Assembly (NCBI GenBank): GCA_021443405.1
Contig: JABUUA010000047.1
Span: 1 to 5,984, forward strand
Reading direction: 5' to 3'
Length of the DNA: 5,984 bases
DNA from: Bacteroidaceae bacterium
GTDB lineage: Bacteria > Bacteroidota > Bacteroidia > Bacteroidales > Bacteroidaceae
The position numbers were made by a program, and so were the translations under genes. The notes below the pieces were generated by a model that saw nothing but the letters and a program-made list of their open reading frames with translations, was not told where the DNA came from and made no database searches. Below, in pieces: positions 1-5,984 of the stretch; the stretch's first letter is position 1; each line of letters opens with the position of its first letter.

Positions 1-57
1 ACGCCCGAAGGCACCAGATCCTAAGTCTGGCGTGTCTACCAATTCCACCACAAGCGC
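1..57 (-). tRNA. tRNA-Leu(UAG), 3' part cut off by the window edge
   Basis: Read on the minus strand from 57, the sequence has a 7-nt acceptor strand GCGCTTG and then U8-G9. The D-arm follows, with GTG/CAC pairing around AATTGGTAGA, which contains the usual GG-TAGA. The anticodon arm is CCAGA-CTTAGGA-TCTGG, with anticodon UAG at positions 23-21 (reads CUA leucine codons). A long variable arm begins at 13 with GCC-TTCG-GGC, and this class II feature fits leucine. The T-arm and the 3' acceptor strand lie beyond position 1 and cannot be checked. The assignment rests on the anticodon and the variable arm. The gene has its own promoter immediately upstream and lies in the same orientation as the glycosidase gene ending at 168. 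Confidence 0.93.
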
Positions 58-69
58 AGATTGCGTGTG

Positions 70-101
70 CAAAGGTAGCAATTCGCGCGGGAAAAAGCAA
101 A
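70..101 (-). promoter_or_regulatory. Bacteroidetes-type promoter of tRNA-Leu
   Basis: On the minus strand, TTTG (101-98) is followed after 20 nt by TACCTTTG (77-70). This matches the Bacteroidetes primary sigma pattern of TTG, about 17-23 nt, then TAnnTTTG. The -7 box ends 12 nt before the first tRNA base at 57, leaving a short leader. Nothing else that looks functional was seen in the 110 bp between the tRNA and the glycosidase stop codon. In particular, no good hairpin with a T run is visible behind the glycosidase gene, so how its transcript ends is unclear. Confidence 0.8.
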
Positions 102-167
102 TAAATTGGCAGATAGTTGCATGTTGGTTCCTTTAGTTCAAATCCATCTTCAGACCGCGATTCGGGA

Positions 168-2999
168 TTATTTCTCGCAGATGATGGCGCCGCCCATGGG
201 CTGAAGGGTCACTTTTAACTGGCCCTTCTTGTCGGCCTTGGCAGTGGTGAGGGCCGACACGGGCAGGTTTTCGCTGCGCTGCTTCGTGTCGTTGTAGAGG
301 CGGAGTTCCTTGCCGCCGAACATCGAAGCGTCGAGCGTGAGCGTCATCTCCTTGTCAGTGCCATTGAGGCAAGCCACATACCACTGGTCGCCATGCCGGC
401 GTGCCAGCGCCACGTACTGGCCGGGATGACCGGCGAGCAAGCGTGTCTCGTCCCACGTGGTGGGGAGAGTGCGCAGGAAATCCAGCTCGAAGGCGGGAAG
501 GTCCTGCAGTCCGTTGGGCTGGATGGCGATGCACTGCACCGAGCATTGGTTGGTGATGCCCGTGGCAATCTCAAACAAATCGGACGTGCGGCGCGTGTTG
601 CCCCGCTTGTTGTCGCGGGCCAAGTGACGATTCATGATGACGCCACCCCAGTCCACGCTGCCCACAGCAGTGCGGCAGAAGGGGTGCATGGTGAGTTCGA
701 AGCCCGCACGGTCGCAGTGATACTGCGAGAAGGTCATGTTCTCGCTGGCCAGTGTGGCCTCGCTGCCCACGAAGTTGGGGAACATGCGTTCCCAGCCGCG
801 CGGCAGGGTGCAGCCGTGGAAGATGACCTGTATGCCGTAGCGATTGGCATCGTAGAGAATGTCCTCATAGAGTTGCATGGTGGCCTGTTTGTCGCCACCG
901 AAGAAGTCCACCTTGATGCCTTTAATGCCTGCGCTCTTCATCCAAGCCATCTCACGATCGCGATGCATGGGCGTGTCCATGCAGTTGAGAGGCCCTTGTG
1001 GAGCGTCGTTCACACTGCCGTTGGAGTTGTACCAAAGGAACAGATTCACTCCCTTCGACTGGGCGTATTGGCTCAGTTCGGCCATTCGCTCACGACCGAT
1101 GTTGCGGTCCCACCAAGCATCCACGAGCACGTATTCGTAGCTCATGGCGCTGGCAAGGTCGATGAACGTCACTTGGTCGTCCCAGTTGCACGAGGCGTCC
1201 TGCCAGATGAGCCAGCTCCACGTGTAGCGACCGGGCCGGTAGTCCTGCGATGCTTCGTAGAGCGGTTCCACGACGTCGAACTGCACGGTGGTCTCCACAA
1301 GAGGCTTCAGCGTGCTGCCCACCGTGATGGTGCGCCACGGCGTGCTGCCGGGCAGGGAGAAGACAGGCGTGACAGCGCCCAATCCGTTGTTCTCGCCCTC
1401 GTGAGGGAAGGCAATGGTGTAGCCCGTCTCAGGCGCGTAGTCGCTCAAGTGCGAGCCGCAGTAGTTGCCAGCCACCCCCGTCTCGCTGACCTGTGCCCAG
1501 CCCTTGTCGCCCACACGGAACAAGCAGGGGAAGGTGTAGCCCAGCCCGCGCTGCGTCTTTGCCAACAAGGGTTGCTCCACCTGATAGTCCTCCTCATACG
1601 AAGGCTTCGTGGCGGCAAATCCCTCGCGAGGACCCGCCTGCGGCGAAAGATAAGTGGTGGTCTCGCCCGGGAACGCAAAGCCGGTGGCCTCGCGACGGAC
1701 AACGATGTTCATGGGAGTTTCGCGGGGCTGCTTGGGGAACGAATAGCGGAAGGCCACGTCGTTGCCCGACACGCGGAAGGTGACGGTCATTCGTTTCCCC
1801 TTGGCATTCTCCAGCACGAAGTCGGTCTGCGTGGCCACGTAATCCACGTGACTCACCTTCGAGCGACTAAGGTCGTAGCTGTCCTTCACCGTGGTGGTCT
1901 GTGTCTCCACAAGTTTCATGCCTTGTGTGAAGTCGCCTATCGAGGTTTCGAGACCGAGAGGCGAGCGGGTGAGAAACTGTTTGCCCTCGCACTCCACCGA
2001 GTAGGTGGGCACGCCGCTCTCCACGTTGAAGCGCACGGTGAGGTTGCCGTCGGGCGACGTCACCTGCTGATTGCCGAGCAGTGCGTCGAGCACAGCCTCA
2101 TCCACGGTGAAGGCCGTGCCGTGGCGAACGCCCTTGGGAAAGGTCACCTGCTCCGACACGTCGGTCCACGTCTTGCCATGGTCGCTGCTGACCACGGCGC
2201 CGTAGCGGTGCGAGGTGTAGCAGTCGAAATAGACATAGAGCTTGTCGCCCACAAACAAGGGGGCGGGGCCCTCGCACCAGTAGTCGCCCGTGATGGGGGC
2301 GCTCACCTTGGTGGGGAAACTCTTCATGCTGCGACTGCGGGTCACACGTATGTTCTTCTCTGCAGGCGCCGAGTTCTCGTTCTTCACCACCATGATGAGT
2401 TCACCCGTCTTCGGGTCGCGCACCACGGCAGCGTCGATGGCCATGAAGTCGGGGTTGAACCACAGTTTGGCCGGCGTGAAGGTCTGGAAGTCGCGCGTGG
2501 TGGTGCAGTAGATGCGGTGGTTCCACTGCTTCTCGCTCTCGGAGGTGGGCACGAAGCTGTGGCGACCGGGGATGGACGTGGCCCAGAAGATGTAGTAGGT
2601 CTTCGAGGGGGCGTCGTAGAAAATTTCAGGCGCCCAGCAGTTGAGGGCCTCTGTTTCGTGCTCCATCACGGGGATGGCGCGCTGCTCGCTCCAGTTCACG
2701 AGGTCCTTGCTGGAGGCGTAACCGATGATGCGGTCGTGCCAACTGGAGGTCCACACCATGTGGAACGTGCCGTCGGGTCCCTGCACGATGCTGGGGTCGC
2801 GCATGAGTCGATCGGTGCCCACCACGGGGGTGAGGAACGACTGGTTGTTGTTGAGGGCCGTCCAGGTGAGACCGTCGTAACTGTAAGCCAAGTGCAGTCC
2901 GTCCCGCTCACCCACGAAGTAAGAGAACAAATACACCTCACGAGCATGCACGACCAACGCAGTCAATGCTGCCACAAAAACGAAGAGAATTCTTTTCAT
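168..2999 (-). CDS. exported two-enzyme protein: GH43-type propeller fused to GH97
   Basis: This 943-residue protein starts with a signal peptide (MKRILFVFVAALTALVVHA, likely cut after A19), so it should act in the periplasm or outside. Residues 20 to about 305 form a GH43-like five-bladed propeller. Its likely triad is D68 in RDPS (base), D189 in MAIDAA (pKa modulator) and E243 in WCEGPAP (acid); WAPEI at 122-126 is also typical. From about 312 a full GH97 follows: N-terminal beta-sandwich (SPDGNL start, about 312-575), (beta/alpha)8 catalytic domain (about 580-840) and C-terminal beta domain (about 845-943). D698 in KVDFFGG matches the nucleophile of retaining GH97 enzymes. E753 lies 55 residues later, the spacing I recall for the characterised retaining alpha-galactosidase. 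E747 is a likely calcium ligand. The predicted role is removal of arabinose- or xylose-like units by GH43 and alpha-galactose-like units by GH97; exact substrates are inference. The frame is open for 49 codons upstream, but that would bury the signal peptide, so the start at 2999 is preferred. Confidence 0.9.
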   Translation of the reverse strand: MKRILFVFVAALTALVVHAREVYLFSYFVGERDGLHLAYSYDGLTWTALNNNQSFLTPVVGTDRLMRDPSIVQGPDGTFHMVWTSSWHDRIIGYASSKDLVNWSEQRAIPVMEHETEALNCWAPEIFYDAPSKTYYIFWATSIPGRHSFVPTSESEKQWNHRIYCTTTRDFQTFTPAKLWFNPDFMAIDAAVVRDPKTGELIMVVKNENSAPAEKNIRVTRSRSMKSFPTKVSAPITGDYWCEGPAPLFVGDKLYVYFDCYTSHRYGAVVSSDHGKTWTDVSEQVTFPKGVRHGTAFTVDEAVLDALLGNQQVTSPDGNLTVRFNVESGVPTYSVECEGKQFLTRSPLGLETSIGDFTQGMKLVETQTTTVKDSYDLSRSKVSHVDYVATQTDFVLENAKGKRMTVTFRVSGNDVAFRYSFPKQPRETPMNIVVRREATGFAFPGETTTYLSPQAGPREGFAATKPSYEEDYQVEQPLLAKTQRGLGYTFPCLFRVGDKGWAQVSETGVAGNYCGSHLSDYAPETGYTIAFPHEGENNGLGAVTPVFSLPGSTPWRTITVGSTLKPLVETTVQFDVVEPLYEASQDYRPGRYTWSWLIWQDASCNWDDQVTFIDLASAMSYEYVLVDAWWDRNIGRERMAELSQYAQSKGVNLFLWYNSNGSVNDAPQGPLNCMDTPMHRDREMAWMKSAGIKGIKVDFFGGDKQATMQLYEDILYDANRYGIQVIFHGCTLPRGWERMFPNFVGSEATLASENMTFSQYHCDRAGFELTMHPFCRTAVGSVDWGGVIMNRHLARDNKRGNTRRTSDLFEIATGITNQCSVQCIAIQPNGLQDLPAFELDFLRTLPTTWDETRLLAGHPGQYVALARRHGDQWYVACLNGTDKEMTLTLDASMFGGKELRLYNDTKQRSENLPVSALTTAKADKKGQLKVTLQPMGGAIICEK

Positions 3000-3085
3000 A
3001 TCTTGGTACTGGTTTTTAGGTTTCTGGCGTAATGGACCGTCGATACGCAGATGGTCGTTTTCGTTCCGCTGGAGGGGGTCCTGCG

Positions 3086-3163
3086 TTTTCCTAAGAAAAT
3101 CGGGCGTTTTTTCTAAGAAAATTGCTAATTTTTCTAAGAAAAACAAATTATTTCCTTAGGCGA
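3086..3163. repeat. four phased AT-rich palindromic boxes upstream of the GH43-GH97 gene
   Basis: Two copies of TTTTCTAAGAAAA (3109-3121 and 3130-3142) are perfect palindromes with 6-bp arms around a central A. TTTTCCTAAGAAAA (3086-3099) is a near copy. TTTCCTTAGG (3151-3160) is a degenerate fourth copy, most similar to the complement of the unit. Their CTAAG/CTTAG cores begin at 3091, 3113, 3134 and 3155, so they are 21-22 bp apart, about two helical turns. The spacers between copies differ, which argues against a simple recent duplication. The array lies about 90-165 bp upstream of the glycosidase start codon. Binding sites for a dimeric regulator are one reading; a short minisatellite is the other. 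The repeats are seen directly; the function is inference. Confidence 0.75.
3144..3150 (-). promoter_or_regulatory. weak candidate -7 box for the GH43-GH97 gene
   Basis: On the minus strand, TAATTTG reads from 3150 to 3144, one base shorter than TAnnTTTG but similar in form to the TACTTTG before the GH3 gene. No TTG is found about 17-23 nt upstream of it, so half of the signature is missing. If real, transcription would start near 3139, inside the palindrome array, and give a leader of about 140 nt. No better promoter match was found between 3000 and 3267. Confidence 0.22.
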
Positions 3164-3229
3164 CGATATTGGCTCACCGTGGTGGTCCAAATCAAACACC
3201 CTAATCAATGAGTCGAACAATCGGCCTGA

Positions 3230-3243
3230 CCGCCCTCCGGCGG
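3230..3243 (-). terminator. GC hairpin downstream of lptB, possible weak terminator
   Basis: CCGCC (3230-3234) and GGCGG (3239-3243) can pair around a 4-nt loop, 25 bp past the lptB stop codon. No run of T follows on the minus strand, so it lacks the classic intrinsic-terminator tail. It could stall polymerase, protect the transcript end, or be chance in a GC-rich patch. Confidence 0.25.
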
Positions 3244-3267
3244 CGTGCTCCCTCCCGGTCCGGAACG

Positions 3268-4101
3268 TCAGATGGCGCCCCGGCGGTCGCGGTCCATCTG
3301 TTCGAAATCCTTGGCGCGATACACGAAGCTGCGGGTGAGGTATTTGTCGAGTACCACATCGTTGACGGCCAGTTCCTCGGGCGTGCCGTGGAAGAGTATT
3401 TGTCCCTCGAAGAGCAGATAGGCGCGATCGGTGATGCACAGCGTTTCCTCCACGTTGTGGTCCGTAATCAGCACACCGATGTTACGCTGCTTCAGCTTCC
3501 ACACGATGTACTGGATGTCCTCCACGGCTATGGGGTCCACGCCGGCGAAAGGCTCGTCAAGCATGATGAACTTCGGGTTGATGGCCAGACAACGGGCAAT
3601 CTCCGTGCGTCGGCGCTCGCCGCCCGAGAGCTGGTCTCCCAGGTTCTTGCGCACCTTCTGCAGGCGGAACTCCTCGATGAGCGACTCCATCTTCCAGCGC
3701 CGGTACTCTTTGGCCGAGCCCTCGAAACCGGCGGGCTTCTGGCACATCTCCAGCACGCTCATGATGTTGTCCTCCACCGTCATCTTGCGGAACACACTGG
3801 CCTCCTGGGCCAAGTAGCCGATGCCACGGCGCGCACGCTGGTACACGGGCAGGCTCGTAATCTCCTCATCGTCGATGAAGATGTGGCCTTCGTTGGGAAT
3901 CACCAAGCCTGTGGTCATGTAGAACGACGTGGTCTTGCCGGCTCCGTTGGGGCCCAGCAGACCCACTATCTCACCCTGACTCACGTCGAACGACACGTTG
4001 TTCACCACGGTGCGCTTGCCATATATCTTCTTGAGACCCTCGCTGCGCAAGGTGGTCTTCGGCTGTGTTATCTGCTCGTTGGTCTGTGCTATCTGCTCCA
4101 T
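3268..4101 (-). CDS. lptB: LptB, ATPase of the lipopolysaccharide export ABC transporter
   Basis: This 277-residue cytoplasmic ABC ATPase is expected to power the LptFG complex, which extracts lipopolysaccharide from the inner membrane and feeds it to the LptC/LptA bridge. Visible motifs are Walker A GPNGAGKTT (50-58), Q-loop Q99 in YLAQEASVF, signature LSGGERRR (158-165), Walker B FIMLDEPF with D182 and E183, D-loop AGVD (186-189) and switch histidine H215 in ITDHN. Stretches such as GEIVGLLGPNGAGKTT, RARRGIGYL, LDEPFAGVDPI and GVLITDHNV are nearly those of E. coli LptB, which separates it from the related LivF/LivG ATPases. It is about 36 residues longer than the E. coli protein: an N-terminal tail, a charged insertion near 121-138, and a basic C-terminal tail after YLTRSF. 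ATG 4101 is chosen over an in-frame TTG at 4131 because a -7 box lies between them; a TTG at codon 18 is a less likely alternative. No lptA, lptC, lptF or lptG is adjacent. Confidence 0.94.
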   Translation of the reverse strand: MEQIAQTNEQITQPKTTLRSEGLKKIYGKRTVVNNVSFDVSQGEIVGLLGPNGAGKTTSFYMTTGLVIPNEGHIFIDDEEITSLPVYQRARRGIGYLAQEASVFRKMTVEDNIMSVLEMCQKPAGFEGSAKEYRRWKMESLIEEFRLQKVRKNLGDQLSGGERRRTEIARCLAINPKFIMLDEPFAGVDPIAVEDIQYIVWKLKQRNIGVLITDHNVEETLCITDRAYLLFEGQILFHGTPEELAVNDVVLDKYLTRSFVYRAKDFEQMDRDRRGAI

Positions 4102-4108
4102 ATCGTTA

Positions 4109-4132
4109 CAAAGGTAATGATTTTTTCGCAAA
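4109..4132 (-). promoter_or_regulatory. lptB promoter, strong -7 box almost touching the start codon
   Basis: TACCTTTG (4116-4109) on the minus strand is a perfect TAnnTTTG box and identical to the one before the tRNA. The only upstream TTTG (4132-4129) is just 12 nt away, shorter than the usual spacing, so the -33 element is weak or absent. The box ends 7 nt before ATG 4101. With the usual geometry, transcription would begin about 3-5 nt before the ATG. Confidence 0.6.
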
Positions 4133-4135
4133 CCA

Positions 4136-4167
4136 TTTGGAAGTCCTTAGGTTTTTTGCTTACTTTG
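4136..4167 (+). promoter_or_regulatory. GH3 gene promoter, Bacteroidetes -33/-7 type
   Basis: TTTG (4136-4139) is followed after 21 nt by TACTTTG (4161-4167), a -7 box with one spacer base rather than two. The predicted start of transcription is near 4172, giving a leader of roughly 25-28 nt before ATG 4199. It lies back-to-back with the lptB promoter in a 97-bp gap. No operator palindrome was seen here. Confidence 0.55.
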
Positions 4168-4198
4168 TGCGGAAATAACCATAAAATCCTCAGACAAA

Positions 4199-5984
4199 AT
4201 GACACGGACGAAACGCACATGGCTGGCACTGGCATTGCTTGTCGGCACCGCCGCACCCAGTAACGCCTACGATGCCAAGCTGGAGCAGAAGATTGAGAAA
4301 CAGCTGAAACGGATGACCCTCGACGAGAAAATCGGGCAGATGACCGAGCTCACCCTCGACGTGCTCGGCAGCGGACAAGGCGCCGATTTCGTGCTCGACG
4401 AGGCGAAACTGCAGGAAGCCGTGGGCAAGTTCAAGGTGGGCTCCATCCTCAATTCTCCCGCCATCGGACTCACGCGAGAGCACTGGCAGCAGGTCATCGG
4501 CCGCATCCAGGAGGTGTCGATGAAGGAGATAGGCATCCCCTGCATCTACGGACTCGACCAGAATCACGGCACCACCTACACCATGGGAGGCACCATCTTC
4601 CCGCAGAACATCAACGTGGCCGCCACCTTCAACACCGCGCTGGCCGAGGAGGCGGCCGGCATCACGGCCTACGAGACACGCGCCAGCGACTGTCCCTGGA
4701 CCTACTCGCCCACCCTCGACATGACGCGTGACCCGCGCTGGTCGCGCATCTGGGAGAGCTACGGCGAGGACTGCCTCGTGAACGCACAAATGGGTGCCGC
4801 CGCCGTGCGAGGCTTCCAAGGCCCCGACCCCGACCACATGGACAAGAACCACATCGCCGTGAGCATCAAGCATTATCTGGGCTATGCCATGGCGCGCACC
4901 GGCAAAGACCGCACGCCGGCCTACATCGCCCCCAGCGACTTGCGCGAGAAATGCTTCGCACCCTTCCTCGCGTGCATTCGCCAAGGCGCCACCACGCTGA
5001 TGGTGAACAGCGGCAGCATCAACGGCGTGCCCGTGCATGCCAACCGCGAATTACTGACGGGATGGCTCAAGGAGGAGCTGGGATGGGACGGCATGATAGT
5101 GACGGACTGGGCCGACATCAACAACCTCTATACGCGCGAACACGTGGCCGCCACCAAGAAGGAGGCCATAGCCATGGCCATCAACGCCGGCATCGATATG
5201 TCCATGGAGCCCTACAGCACCGACTTCTGCACGCTGCTGAAAGAACTTGTGGAGGAAGGTAGCGTGCCCATGAGCCGCATCGACGACGCCGTGCGCCGCG
5301 TGCTGCGCGTGAAGTTCCGTCTGGGGCTGTTCGACCACCCCAACACGCACTACAAGGACTATCCCAAGTTCGGTTGCGTCGAATTTGCCGCCAGTGCGCT
5401 GAAGGCTGCCGAGGAGAGCGAGGTGCTGCTCAAGAACACCGACGGCCTGCTGCCCCTGAAACAGGGCACTCGGCTGCTGGTGACGGGCCCCAATGCCAAC
5501 CAGATGCGATGCCTCAACGGCGGCTGGAGCTACACGTGGCAGGGCCATCTTGCCGACCGCTTCACGCAGCAGTACAACACTATCTACGAGGCGCTGGCCA
5601 ACAAGTTCGGCAAGGAAAACGTCTGCCTCGAGCAGGGAGTGACATACAAGCCCGAGGGCAGTTATGAGGAGGAGAACGCGCCTGAGATAGAGAAGGCCGT
5701 GGCAGCCGCCCAGCAGGCCGACGTCATCGTCTGCTGCGTGGGCGAGAACTCGTACTGCGAGACGCCCGGCAACCTCACCGACCTCGCCCTCTCGTCCAAC
5801 CAACGCGACCTGGTGAAGGCGCTCGCCACCACGGGAAAACCCATCGTGCTCGTGCTCAACGAGGGCCGTCCGCGCCTGATTGCCGACATCGAGCCGCTGG
5901 CACAAGCCGTCATCGACGTGCTGCTGCCGGGCAACTACGGCGGCGACGCACTGGCCAACATACTGGCGGGCGATGCCAAGCCCA
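4199..5984 (+). CDS. exported GH3 beta-glucosidase-type enzyme, 3' end cut off
   Basis: The frame is open from ATG 4199 to the window end, giving 595 residues of a family usually about 700-800 long. A signal peptide (basic MTRTKR, hydrophobic LALALLVGTAA, likely cut after SNA at 23) predicts a periplasmic, non-lipoprotein enzyme. The N-terminal GH3 barrel shows GLDQNHG (118-124), RDPRW (177-181), ESYGED (186-191), KHYLGY (224-229) and the nucleophile D303 in IVTDWADI. The second, alpha/beta-sandwich domain begins near 395 (AASALKAAEESEVLLKN). It contains VGENSYCETPGN, where E521 lines up with the acid/base of plant exo-beta-glucan hydrolases (pattern GEHPYTETKG). It should release non-reducing-end beta-linked sugar, most likely glucose, with retention. 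The C-terminal fibronectin-like domain, if present, is outside the window. Substrate (cello-, laminari- or gentio-type oligosaccharides, or xylosides) cannot be told from sequence. It is divergent from lptB and has its own promoter. Confidence 0.92.
   Translation, partial: MTRTKRTWLALALLVGTAAPSNAYDAKLEQKIEKQLKRMTLDEKIGQMTELTLDVLGSGQGADFVLDEAKLQEAVGKFKVGSILNSPAIGLTREHWQQVIGRIQEVSMKEIGIPCIYGLDQNHGTTYTMGGTIFPQNINVAATFNTALAEEAAGITAYETRASDCPWTYSPTLDMTRDPRWSRIWESYGEDCLVNAQMGAAAVRGFQGPDPDHMDKNHIAVSIKHYLGYAMARTGKDRTPAYIAPSDLREKCFAPFLACIRQGATTLMVNSGSINGVPVHANRELLTGWLKEELGWDGMIVTDWADINNLYTREHVAATKKEAIAMAINAGIDMSMEPYSTDFCTLLKELVEEGSVPMSRIDDAVRRVLRVKFRLGLFDHPNTHYKDYPKFGCVEFAASALKAAEESEVLLKNTDGLLPLKQGTRLLVTGPNANQMRCLNGGWSYTWQGHLADRFTQQYNTIYEALANKFGKENVCLEQGVTYKPEGSYEEENAPEIEKAVAAAQQADVIVCCVGENSYCETPGNLTDLALSSNQRDLVKALATTGKPIVLVLNEGRPRLIADIEPLAQAVIDVLLPGNYGGDALANILAGDAKP

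Noticed and set aside
134..146. AGTTCAAATCCA, which looks like the T-loop of a tRNA and could mark a tRNA fragment or integration scar
   Set aside because: The flanking bases do not form a 5-bp T stem, no acceptor or anticodon arm is nearby, and no integrase or mobile gene is present. A 12-base match is expected by chance.
58..167. Search for an intrinsic terminator behind the GH43-GH97 gene
   Set aside because: The only pairing seen, around CCCGAATCGCGG, is short and imperfect and lacks a following T run, so no terminator is called.
168..2999. Possible polysaccharide utilisation locus built around the two glycosidase genes
   Set aside because: No susC/susD pair, hybrid two-component sensor, anti-sigma factor or sugar transporter is visible, and the two enzymes are separated by lptB and lie on opposite strands. 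Such genes could lie outside the window.
393..3032. An 879-codon open frame on the plus strand, antisense to almost the whole GH43-GH97 gene
   Set aside because: Its translation is rich in H, V, A, G and R with no recognisable domain, and it mirrors a well-supported gene on the other strand. In GC-rich DNA that rarely uses TTA, CTA and TCA codons, antisense frames stay open by chance.
3208..4263. A 351-codon open frame on the plus strand, antisense to lptB and running past the divergent promoter region
   Set aside because: It overlaps a clear LptB coding sequence and the start of the GH3 gene, and its translation has the same H/V/A-rich shadow composition with no motif.
4190..5905. Two open frames of about 280 codons each on the minus strand, antisense to the GH3 gene
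   Set aside because: The sense strand encodes GH3 motifs throughout, from the signal peptide to the acid/base loop. The antisense translations are low-information and V/H/G-rich.

Overview
This window looks like a chromosomal segment from a GC-rich member of the Bacteroidales, most likely Prevotella-like. Three things point that way. Promoter elements of the Bacteroidetes -33/-7 type (TTG or TTTG upstream of TAnnTTTG or a one-base-shorter variant) sit before the tRNA, before the GH3 gene and, as a -7 box only, before lptB. The genes show no clear Shine-Dalgarno dependence. The content is secreted glycoside hydrolases beside a Bacteroidetes-style LptB. The genus assignment is inference; no rRNA or other strong taxonomic marker is present.

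Layout from left to right. Positions 1-57 (minus strand) hold the 5' part of a class II tRNA-Leu with anticodon UAG, cut by the window edge, with a well-formed promoter at 70-101. Positions 168-2999 (minus) encode a 943-residue exported enzyme in which an N-terminal GH43-type five-bladed propeller is joined, with almost no linker, to a complete GH97 enzyme. Both active sites appear intact. Positions 3000-3267 are non-coding and hold a row of four palindromic AT-rich boxes spaced 21-22 bp apart, plus a GC-rich hairpin behind lptB. Positions 3268-4101 (minus) encode LptB, the ATPase of the lipopolysaccharide export machine. Positions 4102-4198 are a compact divergent promoter region. From 4199 to the window end (plus strand) runs the first 595 codons of an exported GH3 beta-glucosidase-type enzyme, with both expected catalytic carboxylates already in view.

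How the genes relate. The GH43-GH97 protein and the GH3 protein are both predicted to enter the periplasm and trim oligosaccharides from their non-reducing ends, which fits polysaccharide or plant-glycan use. No SusC/SusD pair, sensor or transporter is visible, so this is not by itself a polysaccharide utilisation locus. lptB is a housekeeping envelope gene that happens to lie between them. I found no mobile element, CRISPR array, phage gene or clearly new multi-gene system. The most unusual items are the GH43-GH97 fusion, the helically phased palindromes upstream of it, and the -7 box lying almost directly on the lptB start codon.
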